A stretch of DNA of 38,529 bases from Bacteroidota bacterium (GTDB lineage Bacteria > Bacteroidota > Bacteroidia > CAIKAF01), in assembly GCA_016866335.1 (NCBI GenBank), contig VGMT01000004.1, forward strand, positions 79,294 to 117,822, given 5' to 3'. A program made the translations under genes and the position numbers. Shown here piece after piece: positions 17,566 to 25,713 of this stretch. Each line of letters starts with the position of its first letter. Positions within the stretch are counted from its first letter, which is position 1. Below the pieces are notes generated by a model. That model worked only from the letters and a program-made list of their open reading frames with translations. It ran no database searches and was not told where the DNA came from.

Positions 17566-18504
17566 ATGGTCAAAACCATTGTACTTCTGCTGTTTACCCT
17601 AATCGTTGTGCCTGTTTTTACGGTGTATTTTGACCAAAACAGCATGAACCCTGAGCAGTTAAACCTACTTATGCAAAGTGGAGGTATTGCTTTGGCGCTG
17701 GCTTTGGCTGCTTTTGTTGTTAGTACCATAACCGGTAATTGCAGTCAGGTCGATAAAATGTGGAGTATTGTGCCCGCCGTTTATGCCTGGCATATTGCCC
17801 TTATTGCCGATTTTGTACCCGACGCCGCCCAACCTCGCCTTATTTTAATGGCCTTGCTCGTTACCGTTTGGTCAATAAGACTCTCGTACAATTTTTCCCG
17901 CCGCGGAGGCTATACCTGGAAATTTTGGACCGGTGAAGAAGACTATCGATGGGAAGTACTTAGAAAGCGCCCTGAACTCAGCGGAAAATGGCAATGGATG
18001 GCCTTCAACCTGTTTTTTATCTCTTTGTACCAAATGGGGCTAATTTGGCTGTTTACTATGCCCATTATGGTTGCCGCAACTGGAACCAATCCCCTGAGTT
18101 GGATCGATTATGCAGCCGTTTTCATTACCATTTTTCTGCTCATTATTGAAACCGTTGCCGACCAACAACAATGGGATTACCAACAAGAAAAATACCGTTT
18201 AAAGAAGGAGGGACAAACCCTCACCGGAAAATACCTCAAAGGGTTTGTTCATACTGGACTTTGGCGAATTTCACGCCACCCCAATTACTTTGCCGAGCAA
18301 TCCATTTGGGTGGTGTTTTATTTCTTTAGTGTTGCCGCCACCGACCGGTGGCTCAATTGGTCGGTTGCTGGCGCTTTGCTGCTTGTTATTTTATTTAAAG
18401 GCTCCGCAGATTTTAGCGAGGGAATTTCATTGGAAAAATATCCAGACTACAAAGATTACGTGAAATCGACCCCTCGATTTATTCCAAACCCATTTAAGAA
18501 GTAA
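17566..18504 (+). CDS. DUF1295 (steroid 5-alpha-reductase C-terminal-like) membrane protein
   Basis: This 312-residue polytopic membrane protein belongs to the DUF1295 group, related to steroid 5-alpha-reductase/ICMT-type membrane enzymes. I chose the ATG at 17566, which gives a normal first helix (MVKTIVLLLFTLIVVPVF); an upstream ATG at 17509 would add a poor extension. About seven hydrophobic segments are visible. The conserved core is 'DQQQWDYQQEKYRLK' followed by 'GLWRISRHPNYFAEQSIWVVFYF' (the SRHPNYF box) and a C-terminal 'EKYPDYKDYVKSTPRFIP'. Related enzymes reduce or methylate lipophilic substrates using NADPH or SAM; the substrate here is unknown. It stands alone between the insertion sequence and repeat copy B. 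Confidence 0.85.
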   Translation: MVKTIVLLLFTLIVVPVFTVYFDQNSMNPEQLNLLMQSGGIALALALAAFVVSTITGNCSQVDKMWSIVPAVYAWHIALIADFVPDAAQPRLILMALLVTVWSIRLSYNFSRRGGYTWKFWTGEEDYRWEVLRKRPELSGKWQWMAFNLFFISLYQMGLIWLFTMPIMVAATGTNPLSWIDYAAVFITIFLLIIETVADQQQWDYQQEKYRLKKEGQTLTGKYLKGFVHTGLWRISRHPNYFAEQSIWVVFYFFSVAATDRWLNWSVAGALLLVILFKGSADFSEGISLEKYPDYKDYVKSTPRFIPNPFKK

Positions 18505-18528
18505 GGGTCAATATCGTCCCTTCATTTT

Positions 18529-18603
18529 ATGGACGATGCCCAACTGCTAAAGGAAATTGCCCGGGGAAACGCAGGCCACAGCCTTTTTAAATTACACCCT
18601 TAG
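18529..18603 (+). pseudogene. Possible N-terminal remnant of an ECF sigma factor gene
   Basis: A 24-codon frame starts MDDAQLLKEIARGNAG, which resembles the first residues of many Bacteroidota ECF sigma factors ('LLKEIAxGNxxAF'). It then loses similarity and stops at 18601, two bases before the paired end of repeat copy B. It could be a sigma factor cut off by rearrangement at the repeat. The match is short and may be chance. Confidence 0.25.
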
Positions 18604-18604
18604 C

Positions 18605-18762
18605 TTTGGGTCGCCCGCGGCAGGGATTGACGAGGCTTGCACGCAAGGGTGCCGAGGCCTGGCCCGCTAGGTGCGGAGGCGACTTTAGGAGCCCCCGCAA
18701 ACCAGCTGGGCCAGCCTTTCGGCAACCGCGGACAAGCCCGGAAAGCCCGTTCGCCGCCCAAA
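18605..18762 (-). repeat. GC-rich structured dispersed repeat, copy B
   Basis: About 158 bp, oriented on the minus strand (GGGCTTTC near 18742, TCAATCCCTGCCGC near 18615-18628). The outer ends pair as TTTGGG (18605-18610) with CCCAAA (18757-18762). The tip is GCGG-A-GGC (18673-18680), loop GACTTTAGGA, GCC-C-CCGC (18691-18698). In the minus-strand reading the A-C mismatch becomes a G-T (G-U) pair, so the stem is fully paired. It begins 16 nt after the stop of the minus-strand gene at 18778. Confidence 0.8.
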
Positions 18763-18777
18763 ACTCCGATCAAACCT

Positions 18778-19158
18778 TTATTTCAAGCGTACTGCACGTG
18801 CAATCCGAAAAGTGGAATCACCAAGCTCTACATACATTCCTGTTGTTTCCGACGGATTTTCCAGAAAATACATGCGCGGCTCATTTCTAGGTTCTGATTT
18901 TGATAGGCGCACCTTCGACGAATCGATCCAAGCATCCAAGTTTGCTGCATTCAGTCCTATGCCGTTTAATTGCGTTAAGCTGTTCACATCGGCGGTAAAT
19001 ATGCGCTCCCGAATGGATTCCCGAATCTTATCTGCGGGCCACAGCGCCGGGCCATCGGTATGGTTTCGCCAAACCAAAGCCCAGGCCAATAGGCTGCCCA
19101 ATCCCAAACCAATGCCGTACAATTTTAGTCGCCGGCCAAACCCTTTCTTCCAACTCAT
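18778..19158 (-). CDS. Small membrane-anchored conserved hypothetical protein
   Basis: 126 residues: a basic N-terminus (MSWKKGFGRRLK), one hydrophobic segment at about residues 14-30 with a WALVW end, and a soluble remainder with 'WPADKIRESIRERI', 'LTQLNGIGL' and 'RMYFLE'. The layout resembles a group of unnamed Bacteroidota proteins often found near alanine dehydrogenase, but I cannot name a family with certainty. It is probably inner-membrane anchored with the bulk in the periplasm. It starts 9 bp after the ald stop and is likely the last gene of the porX-tsaE-ald operon. Repeat copy B follows in the same orientation. Confidence 0.7.
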   Translation of the reverse strand: MSWKKGFGRRLKLYGIGLGLGSLLAWALVWRNHTDGPALWPADKIRESIRERIFTADVNSLTQLNGIGLNAANLDAWIDSSKVRLSKSEPRNEPRMYFLENPSETTGMYVELGDSTFRIARAVRLK

Positions 19159-19167
19159 GCTGCAAAG

Positions 19168-20391
19168 TTACAGGGCAGCCATTATTAAGTCAAGTTCCCG
19201 AAGGGGTAAATCGTACAATCCGGCAAAATATTTATTGGTTACCATGCCGTGAAAAACGTAAATGCCTGATCTTGAGCCGTGATGGTAGCGCAAATAATCC
19301 TCATATCCCCCCGCTTGACCAATGTCAATCAACATGGGCGAAAAAATATTGCTCAAAGCAATGCTGGCCGTTTGGGCAAACCGGCTTGAAATGTTGGGCA
19401 CGCAATAGTGCGTAACTCCATATTTTTTAAAGGTGGGCTTTTGGTGGTTGGTGATTTCCGAGGTTTCAAAGCAGCCCCCCTGGTCAATGCTCACATCAAT
19501 GATAACCGCACCAGGTTTCATGCTTTGCACCATGTCTTCGGTTACCACCATGGGGGTTCTGCCCTCAGGAGCCCGAAGGGCTCCAATAACGACGTCGGCG
19601 GCGGTCAACCTACGGCTTAGCTCATCGCCGCTAATCAGCGAAGTGAAGACTCTTTGACCGCCCAAATGCTGCTGTAAGCGGCTTAGCCGGGTTAGGTTGT
19701 TGTCAAACACCCGAACTTGGGCCCCCAAGCCAATCGCTGTACGCAAGGCGCTTTCGCCCACAATGCCTGCACCAATAATAATGACCTCGACCGGTGGCAC
19801 GCCTGTTACTCCGCCCAGCATAATTCCCCTGCCTTGATTGACGTTCGACAGGTATTCGGCAGCGATCAGTAAACTTGCCGAACCCGCTATTTCACCCATA
19901 GAGCGAACCACTGGATAAAATCCATCGTCGTCTTTCAGGTAATTGTAGGCCAAGGCAGTGGCCTTTTTTTCTACCAGTTTTCGAACAATGTCTCCATATT
20001 GGTTGGTTGATTGCACTGCCGAACAAATGAATTGCTTAGGCCGAATCCATTCAGACTCCTCTAGGGTGGGCGGCGAAATTTTTAAAACAATACCGGCTTC
20101 AAAGGTTTCTTTGGCTTCATATACAATACGGGCTCCAGCATCGGCATATTCTTTATCAAAAAAGTGGGCATTGTCTCCAGCACCAGCTTCAACGGCAATT
20201 TCATGCCCATGTGCGCCCAGCAAGGCTACCGCCGCCGGAGTAAGCGGAATTCGGTTTTCTTGAAAGGTGGTTTCTTTTGGAATGCCTATGGTCAAACGGG
20301 CGGAATTTCTGCATACCTCCAGCATTTCTTCCTGGGGCATTAGGCCTAGATTGCCTTGCATCCGAGAAAAGGGGACCTTGCTTAGATTCAT
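19168..20391 (-). CDS. ald: Alanine dehydrogenase
   Basis: The 407-residue protein belongs to the alanine dehydrogenase/transhydrogenase alpha family, which interconverts L-alanine and pyruvate plus ammonia with NAD(H). Visible are the substrate-binding segment 'IGIPKETTFQENRIPLTPA', 'VLKISPP', the 'SMGEIAGSASLLIAAEYL' helix, the Rossmann nucleotide site 'VIIIGAGIVGESALRTAIGLGAQVRVFD', and 'VIGALRAPEG'. The N-terminal extension of about 30 residues is seen in Bacteroidota members. Its start overlaps the tsaE stop by 4 bp, so it is cotranscribed with tsaE and porX. This gene order recurs in the phylum. Confidence 0.92.
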   Translation of the reverse strand: MNLSKVPFSRMQGNLGLMPQEEMLEVCRNSARLTIGIPKETTFQENRIPLTPAAVALLGAHGHEIAVEAGAGDNAHFFDKEYADAGARIVYEAKETFEAGIVLKISPPTLEESEWIRPKQFICSAVQSTNQYGDIVRKLVEKKATALAYNYLKDDDGFYPVVRSMGEIAGSASLLIAAEYLSNVNQGRGIMLGGVTGVPPVEVIIIGAGIVGESALRTAIGLGAQVRVFDNNLTRLSRLQQHLGGQRVFTSLISGDELSRRLTAADVVIGALRAPEGRTPMVVTEDMVQSMKPGAVIIDVSIDQGGCFETSEITNHQKPTFKKYGVTHYCVPNISSRFAQTASIALSNIFSPMLIDIGQAGGYEDYLRYHHGSRSGIYVFHGMVTNKYFAGLYDLPLRELDLIMAAL

Positions 20392-20831
20392 CTTTCGGGT
20401 AAAATTAAATGAAAACTGCGCTCGTAATCGGGCAGCAAATCGAGGTTTGCGTTGAAGGCCGGCTCATACTGCGCTCGAATGCGCTCGGGAATGCGTTGGG
20501 GCCATTCAACAAAAAAGATGCCCGACGATGCGTCGAGCAAGGGGTAAATTCCAGTATCCCAAAGTTCATCTTCATGTTCAATTCGGTATAAATCTGCATG
20601 GTAAACGATTGTACCCTTACAAAGGTACTGATTCATGATGGCAAATGAGGGGCTTTGTATCGATTCCATACATCCCATAAATTTGCAAATACGCTGAACC
20701 AAGGTGGTTTTTCCAACCCCCATTGAGCCAAAAAGCCACATTAAATCGCCGGGTTTCAGTGCTTGGGCCAGAAATTCAGCGGGAATATCCCAATCTTCTT
20801 CACTTCGTATGGTCCAATCTAGGGTTTTCAT
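20388..20831 (-). CDS. tsaE: tRNA threonylcarbamoyladenosine biosynthesis ATPase TsaE
   Basis: TsaE is the ATPase partner of TsaB and TsaD in making t6A at position 37 of ANN-decoding tRNAs. The 147-residue product has the P-loop 'GSMGVGKT' (residues 35-42), the 'SPSFAIMNQY' segment that follows it in the family, and 'YHADLYRIE' and 'IFFVEWPQRI', both characteristic. The length is normal. It overlaps porX upstream and ald downstream by 4 bp each, a tightly coupled operon. Confidence 0.93.
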   Translation of the reverse strand: MKTLDWTIRSEEDWDIPAEFLAQALKPGDLMWLFGSMGVGKTTLVQRICKFMGCMESIQSPSFAIMNQYLCKGTIVYHADLYRIEHEDELWDTGIYPLLDASSGIFFVEWPQRIPERIRAQYEPAFNANLDLLPDYERSFHLILPER

Positions 20832-22384
20832 TTTGAATCGAGCACAGCCAAAGGTACCAACATTTCTTCAAGCGAAACCCCTCCATGCTGAAAGGTGTTT
20901 CGGTACAAATTCACGTAATAGTTGTAATTGTTGGGGTAGGCAAAAAAGGCGTCGGTGTCGGCAAAAATATACCGGCTGCTCATGTTTGGCTTAGGCAAAC
21001 CAATCGACTCTGGCTTTTCAAATTCAACCACCTCTGCCGGATTATACCTTAGGTTTTTTCCCATTTTATAGCGCAGGTTTGTACTGGTGTTTCTGTCGCC
21101 CACCACTTGAATGGGAGTGTTTACCCGAATGGTTCCATGGTCTGTTGCTATAACCACCACGGCTTTCATTTCTGCGGCTTTACGAAGCATTTCTTGAAGA
21201 GGGCTATTGGCGAACCAACTCCGGGTTACGCTTCGGTATCCTTCTTCATCGGCGGCCAATTCCCGAATCACTTCCATATCGGTACGGGCATGCGACAGCA
21301 TATCAACAAAGTTGTACACAATCACGTTTAAGGCATTTTGGCTTAGATTTGAAAACTGCTCCAACAAACGCTTTCCCGATTGCAGGTTGGTGATTTTATG
21401 GTAAGCCATTTTCAGATTTAAGCCCAAGCTTTTCAGCTGCTCGCGCAGCAAACTTTCTTCGTGGGCATTTTTTGATCCTTCTTCTTCCTCTTCTATCCAC
21501 CACTGTGGGAATTTTCGTTTGATTTGGTCGGGCATCATGCCTGCAAACATGGCATTCCGTGCATACTGAGTCGCGGTGGGTAAAATGGAGCAGGTCATGC
21601 TTTCTTCTTTAATCCGAAACGCATCGTTCATCATGGGCCAAATAATGCGCCATTGGTCCCACCTTAGGTTGTCAATCACAACCCAAAATACGGGGCGTTG
21701 GGAATCGCTGCGCAACAGGGGTTGCACCTTTTCTTTGAAAATCCGATGAGAGGTCAAGGGCGCCCCTTTTCCCCCTAACAGCCAATCTGGGTAATCGCGC
21801 TGAACCGCGCGCACAAACTGCTGGTTGGCCTCCTGCTTTTGAGCGCTTAATATTTCGAGCATGGCCGTGTTTTTCGATTCGGCCAATTCCATTTCCCAAT
21901 ATACCAGCTTTCGGTACACATCGTCCCAATCTGAAAAATCCATACGGCCACCAATACGCATGGCAATATCTCGGAACTCGCGGATGTACTGCTGGGAACT
22001 TTGCTCTTGCACCAGACGTCGGCTGTCCATGATTTTTTTAACCGACATCAACAATTGGTTCGGCCGAACAGGTTTAATCAAGTAATCGGCTATTTTTCCG
22101 CCTATGGCACTCTCCATAATATGTTCTTCCTCGCTTTTGGTTACCATCACCACCGGCAACTCGGGCCGTTGGGCCTTTATCTCGGCCAAGGTGTCCAGCC
22201 CCCCCATTCCGGGCATGTTTTCATCTAAAAACACCAGGTCAATATGGGTGTCGCGCATCAGGTCAAGGGCATCTTGGCCATTTGTGGCGGTATGTACCCG
22301 GTACCCTTTTTCTTGCAAAAAAATCAGGTGTGGCTTCAGCAATTCTATCTCGTCGTCAGCCCATAAAATTGAAACATGTTCCAT
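20828..22384 (-). CDS. porX: Type IX secretion regulator PorX (receiver-PglZ protein)
   Basis: PorX is the response regulator of the PorXY system that controls type IX secretion genes, partly through an ECF sigma factor. The 518-residue product starts with a CheY-like receiver (acidic pair D10-D11, phosphoacceptor D54 in 'VFLDENMPGM', T82, K104). A helical linker follows, then a PglZ/alkaline-phosphatase-like domain with 'VFWVVIDNLRWDQWR', the nucleophile region 'LPTATQYARN' (T272 the likely catalytic residue), and 'VVIATDHGT'. That domain has been shown in homologues to be a phosphodiesterase on oligonucleotides. It is first in the operon with tsaE and ald, and a 15-bp palindrome (22404-22418) lies upstream. 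Confidence 0.93.
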   Translation of the reverse strand: MEHVSILWADDEIELLKPHLIFLQEKGYRVHTATNGQDALDLMRDTHIDLVFLDENMPGMGGLDTLAEIKAQRPELPVVMVTKSEEEHIMESAIGGKIADYLIKPVRPNQLLMSVKKIMDSRRLVQEQSSQQYIREFRDIAMRIGGRMDFSDWDDVYRKLVYWEMELAESKNTAMLEILSAQKQEANQQFVRAVQRDYPDWLLGGKGAPLTSHRIFKEKVQPLLRSDSQRPVFWVVIDNLRWDQWRIIWPMMNDAFRIKEESMTCSILPTATQYARNAMFAGMMPDQIKRKFPQWWIEEEEEGSKNAHEESLLREQLKSLGLNLKMAYHKITNLQSGKRLLEQFSNLSQNALNVIVYNFVDMLSHARTDMEVIRELAADEEGYRSVTRSWFANSPLQEMLRKAAEMKAVVVIATDHGTIRVNTPIQVVGDRNTSTNLRYKMGKNLRYNPAEVVEFEKPESIGLPKPNMSSRYIFADTDAFFAYPNNYNYYVNLYRNTFQHGGVSLEEMLVPLAVLDSK

Positions 22385-22403
22385 GCCGTATCTTCGTTTT
22401 TAA

Positions 22404-22418
22404 TCCTTCGCCGAAGGA
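22404..22418. promoter_or_regulatory. 15-bp palindrome between porX and the HD gene
   Basis: TCCTTCG-C-CGAAGGA is a perfect inverted repeat with 7-bp arms. It is 20 bp upstream of the porX start and 3 bp before the plus-strand TACCTTTG box, a position suited to an operator acting on either divergent gene. No regulator is identified. Confidence 0.3.
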
Positions 22419-22421
22419 ATG

Positions 22422-22429
22422 TACCTTTG
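22422..22429 (+). promoter_or_regulatory. -7 box for the HD-lpxD operon
   Basis: TACCTTTG matches TAnnTTTG; TTTA at 22399-22402 lies exactly 19 nt upstream as a one-mismatch -33 box. The ATG at 22492 gives a leader of about 57 nt. Confidence 0.5.
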
Positions 22430-22491
22430 TGGTGCTTGCCAATGCAGTTTGGTTTTTCCCATAACGCCAAGGTAGGCACAAAATTGCGTTT

Positions 22492-23724
22492 ATGACCACA
22501 GCAGGCTACTCAAAAATTTTCAACGACCCCGTTTACGGTTTTATTACCGTTTCTGACCCTTTGCATCAGCAAATTATAAACCACCCTTGGTTTCAACGGC
22601 TGCGCAGAATTACCCAAGGCGGGTTGTCGCACTTGGTTTACCCAGGCGCTCACCATACCCGCTTTCATCATGCCTTGGGTGCCATGCACCTAATGGAACA
22701 GGCTTTGTTGGTAATTCAACGCAAGGGTACGGCCATTTCTCCCGATGAGATGCAAGCCGGAATGGCCGCGGTCTTGCTGCACGATGTCGGACATGGTCCG
22801 TTTTCGCATACCCTTGAAGGGGTTTTGATTCCGGGGGTGCACCACGAGACCTTGACTGTTGAAATAATGCAAAAGTTGAACGCTGAATTTAACGGAGCTC
22901 TCACCTTGGCCATCCAAATGTTCTTGGGCACCCATCCCCGTCCATTTTTCAATCAACTTATCGCTAGCCAACTCGATGTAGACAGGTTGGATTACTTAAG
23001 GCGCGATAGCTTTTACACCGGGGTTGCTGAAGGTGTAATTGGCTCGGAACGCATCATTAAAATGATGGTGGTGGCACAAGACGAACTTCTGGTCGAAGAA
23101 AAAGGCATTTATTCCGTTGAAAAATTCCTGATAGCCCGACGGCTTATGTATTGGCAGGTATATTTGCACAAAACCGTTTTGGGTGCCGAGGCTCTGATGC
23201 ATCAGATTTTTAGACGCGCTCGGCAATTGGCCGCCAACCAGGTGGACCTGTTCGGAACCCCAGCCCTGATTAGGGTTCTGAATTTTAATGAACACAGCGG
23301 TCTTGAGGTTGATTTAATTCAGGCTTTCGCTCATTTAGACGATTACGATGCCATGGCGGCAATTAAGGTTTGGAGCTCCCATCCCGACCGGGTTTTATCG
23401 CAACTGTGCAGCCGCCTATTAAACCGCCAACTTTTAAAGGTGCGCATTCAATCTGAGCCGCTTTCTCAAAGCCTTGTTGAAACCGCCATAGCCACCGTTT
23501 CTGCTCATTTTTCTTGCTCTTTAGACGAGGCAGGTTTTTTTGTTTCTCAAGGTTCAGTAAGCAATCAAACCTACGATGCCGAAAAGGGCCCCATCCGGTT
23601 TTTCATGAAATCAGGTGAAATTCGAGATTTTTTTTCGGCCTCAGACAACCTTTCGGTTGAAAATGCCCTCAATAAAGTAAGGAAGCATTTTGTTTGCTAT
23701 CCCAAAGAAGTACAGATTGCGTGA
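22492..23724 (+). CDS. HD-domain phosphohydrolase (dNTPase-like)
   Basis: The 410-residue protein is a metal-dependent HD hydrolase of the SAMHD1/dGTPase-like branch. 'NDPVYGFITVSDP' and 'QRLRRITQGGLSHLVYPGAHHTRFHHALG' give the first His (about H60). 'LLHDVGHGPFSHTLEG' gives the HD pair (residues 97-98), and 'QLDVDRLDYLRRDSFYTG' gives the last Asp. Relatives cleave dNTPs or other phosphate esters; the substrate here is not known. In Bacteroidota this gene commonly precedes lpxD, as here. Its stop overlaps the GTG start of lpxD by 3 bp, so it heads a long operon. Confidence 0.88.
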   Translation: MTTAGYSKIFNDPVYGFITVSDPLHQQIINHPWFQRLRRITQGGLSHLVYPGAHHTRFHHALGAMHLMEQALLVIQRKGTAISPDEMQAGMAAVLLHDVGHGPFSHTLEGVLIPGVHHETLTVEIMQKLNAEFNGALTLAIQMFLGTHPRPFFNQLIASQLDVDRLDYLRRDSFYTGVAEGVIGSERIIKMMVVAQDELLVEEKGIYSVEKFLIARRLMYWQVYLHKTVLGAEALMHQIFRRARQLAANQVDLFGTPALIRVLNFNEHSGLEVDLIQAFAHLDDYDAMAAIKVWSSHPDRVLSQLCSRLLNRQLLKVRIQSEPLSQSLVETAIATVSAHFSCSLDEAGFFVSQGSVSNQTYDAEKGPIRFFMKSGEIRDFFSASDNLSVENALNKVRKHFVCYPKEVQIA

Positions 23725-24764
23725 AGACCCCCACTGACTTGCCCTCATTTTCATGGCTTCCCTCCGAAATCGCCACTTGGGTACAAGGTGAATTGGTTGG
23801 CAACCTCAATGGATACATCTCAGGCTTTGCCGCATTGAATCAGGCCCAGAAATTCCAACTCTCTTTCTTAGACGATGAAAAGCTTTTGGGCCAACTCGAT
23901 TCCTGTCAAGCAGGCTTAATATTGGTTTCTTCCCAATTTGACCTTTCAAAATTCAGAGACAGAGCCTTTATTCGAGTTCAAAATCCCCGCGAATCGCTGT
24001 TGCTTTTGCTAAAAAGGGCCACCGAACACCAACAAGTTCATCAAGGAATTGAGCCTGGAGCCTTGGTGTCTGAATCGGCGCAGGTTCATGAAACCGCCTG
24101 GGTTCAAGCTGGGGCTATGGTGCGCGAAGGCGTTGTGCTTGAAGCGGGAGTGCAGGTTCATGCGGGTGCTTTGATTGCCAATGGGGTTAGGGTAGGGGCC
24201 AATACCATAGTTGGTTCAGGAGTTCAATTGCTGGCGGCATGCCAAATCGGTAAGAATTGCATTATTCAAAGCAACACGGTGATTGGCTCAGACGGCTTTG
24301 GCTATATGTTGTCAGCTACGGGTTTGCAAAAAATCCCTCACCTAGGCTCTGTAGTCATTGAAGATCAGGTTGAAATCGGTGCAAATTGCAGCATTGACCA
24401 AGGTATGCTTAGCCCCACCTGCATTCAGCAGGGGGTAAAAATCGACAACCAAGTGCATATTGCCCATAATGTTCTAGTGGGCGCTCACACCGTCATTGCC
24501 GCTCAAACTGGGGTTGCTGGTTCTGTGGTTATCGGACAAGCCTGCAGAATTGGCGGACAAGTGGGCTTTGTTGATGGAATTCAAATTGCCGATAGGGTAG
24601 AAGTGGCTGCCCAATCGGGAATCATGAATTCGATTTTAGAACCCGGAGCCAAGGTTTGGGGCTCTCCCGCCATGCCGGCACAACAATTTCGCAAATCGTT
24701 TGTCTTATTTAGGCGGCTGCCTGAATTGGTTAAAACTTGGACTGCCCATGAAAAACAACCCTGA
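23721..24764 (+). CDS. lpxD: UDP-3-O-acylglucosamine N-acyltransferase LpxD (first copy)
   Basis: LpxD adds the N-linked 3-hydroxyacyl chain in lipid A synthesis, on the cytoplasmic side of the inner membrane. I start at GTG 23721, which overlaps the previous stop as GTGA and gives a normal N-terminus (347 residues); a TTG at 23694 would be less natural. The N-terminal uridine-binding domain (about residues 1-105) precedes left-handed beta-helix hexapeptide repeats. The catalytic His is H249 in 'DNQVHIAHNVLVG', preceded by 'IGSDGFGYM'. A second, clearly different lpxD lies at 27400. The 3' end overlaps lpxC by 17 bp. Confidence 0.9.
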   Translation: MKTPTDLPSFSWLPSEIATWVQGELVGNLNGYISGFAALNQAQKFQLSFLDDEKLLGQLDSCQAGLILVSSQFDLSKFRDRAFIRVQNPRESLLLLLKRATEHQQVHQGIEPGALVSESAQVHETAWVQAGAMVREGVVLEAGVQVHAGALIANGVRVGANTIVGSGVQLLAACQIGKNCIIQSNTVIGSDGFGYMLSATGLQKIPHLGSVVIEDQVEIGANCSIDQGMLSPTCIQQGVKIDNQVHIAHNVLVGAHTVIAAQTGVAGSVVIGQACRIGGQVGFVDGIQIADRVEVAAQSGIMNSILEPGAKVWGSPAMPAQQFRKSFVLFRRLPELVKTWTAHEKQP

Positions 24765-25713
24765 TTTTTCTTTCGATACAGCTTCAATAAACAGCGCTCC
24801 GGTTCTTCAAAAATCGCTAAAAAGGCCTGTTTCTTGCCAAGGAACAGGGCTGCATTCCGGGCAACAGGTGAACCTGCGTTTTTTACCCGCCGAAGCCGGA
24901 ACCGGAATTCGTTTCCGTCGAATTGATCAGCCAGATGCCCTAGATATTCCTGCCTTGGCCGATTATGTTATCCATACCGAGCGCACCACGGTTTTAGGAC
25001 TTGAAGGACAAAGTGTTGCCACCGTTGAACATAGCCTCGCCGCCATTTGGGCCTTAGATTTTGACAATGTTCTGGTTGAAATCGATGGACCTGAAATGCC
25101 CATTTTCGATGGCAGTGCCCAACCTTATGTGGACGTCCTTCGAACTGCTGAGTTTCAACTTCAAAGCCAAGAACGGCAGTTCCTTGATATCGCTGAGCCG
25201 ATTACCGTCATGGATTCAAAACGCAGTTCGGTGGTGGTGGCTACTCCTTCAAACCGATTTGCCTTGGAATGCAGCATTGATTTTCAAAGCAAACAAGTGC
25301 CCGGGGGCACCTTTTCTCTTTCCAGTCCAGAATCTTTTTTGTCCGAACTGGCTCCCGCCCGAACCTTCGTCTTTTTTCATGAATTGGAATACCTTATGGA
25401 CCAAGGCTTAATCAAAGGCGGCGATTTAGATTGTGCCTTGGTGTACGCCGAACACCCCGTTCCCGACTCCAAACTCCAACGGCTGATTCAACGCTTTGGC
25501 CCCAATAAATTAACCGGCAACAATCTGGGGCTCTTAAATACCCTTAACCCACGATTCCCCGACGAACCCTTACGCCATAAAGTGCTCGACGCCTTGGGCG
25601 ATTTGGCTTTGGTGGGCCGACGAATTCGAGGTTTTATTAGCATAGATCGCCCAGGTCATTCTATAAATGTTGCGTTTGCGAGAAAATTGAGAGAACTTTA
25701 CCCCCATGATTGA
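24748..25713 (+). CDS. lpxC: UDP-3-O-acyl-N-acetylglucosamine deacetylase LpxC, stand-alone
   Basis: LpxC is the zinc-dependent committed step of lipid A synthesis. The ATG at 24748 (321 residues) places 'LKRPVSCQGTGLHSG' where the family begins. Zinc ligands are visible: H95 in 'TVEHSLAAIW', and the His and Asp of 'RHKVLDALGD'. The catalytic His is in 'RPGHSIN'. In most Bacteroidota LpxC is fused to FabZ in one protein. Here LpxC stops right after the deacetylase domain (ELYPHD), and the FabZ frame begins 8 bp earlier in another frame beside a CCCCC run at 25701-25705. Removing one C would restore a single fused frame. Confidence 0.93.
   Translation: MKNNPDFSFDTASINSAPVLQKSLKRPVSCQGTGLHSGQQVNLRFLPAEAGTGIRFRRIDQPDALDIPALADYVIHTERTTVLGLEGQSVATVEHSLAAIWALDFDNVLVEIDGPEMPIFDGSAQPYVDVLRTAEFQLQSQERQFLDIAEPITVMDSKRSSVVVATPSNRFALECSIDFQSKQVPGGTFSLSSPESFLSELAPARTFVFFHELEYLMDQGLIKGGDLDCALVYAEHPVPDSKLQRLIQRFGPNKLTGNNLGLLNTLNPRFPDEPLRHKVLDALGDLALVGRRIRGFISIDRPGHSINVAFARKLRELYPHD

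Noticed and set aside
18500-18530. AAGGG...CCCTT hairpin after the DUF1295 gene as a terminator
   Set aside because: The stem is only five pairs with a 10-nt loop and no good T-run, too weak to call.
18606-18897. Two overlapping plus-strand frames over repeat copy B
   Set aside because: They arise from the GC-rich repeat, where stops are rare, and run antisense into the gene at 18778.
20828-22384. PorX-tsaE-ald operon as a possible new system
   Set aside because: This order and the receiver-PglZ architecture are already known in Bacteroidota, so it is annotated but not listed as novel.
24700-24747. TTG start extending LpxC by 16 residues
   Set aside because: It is inside lpxD and adds no family-conserved residues; ATG at 24748 fits.
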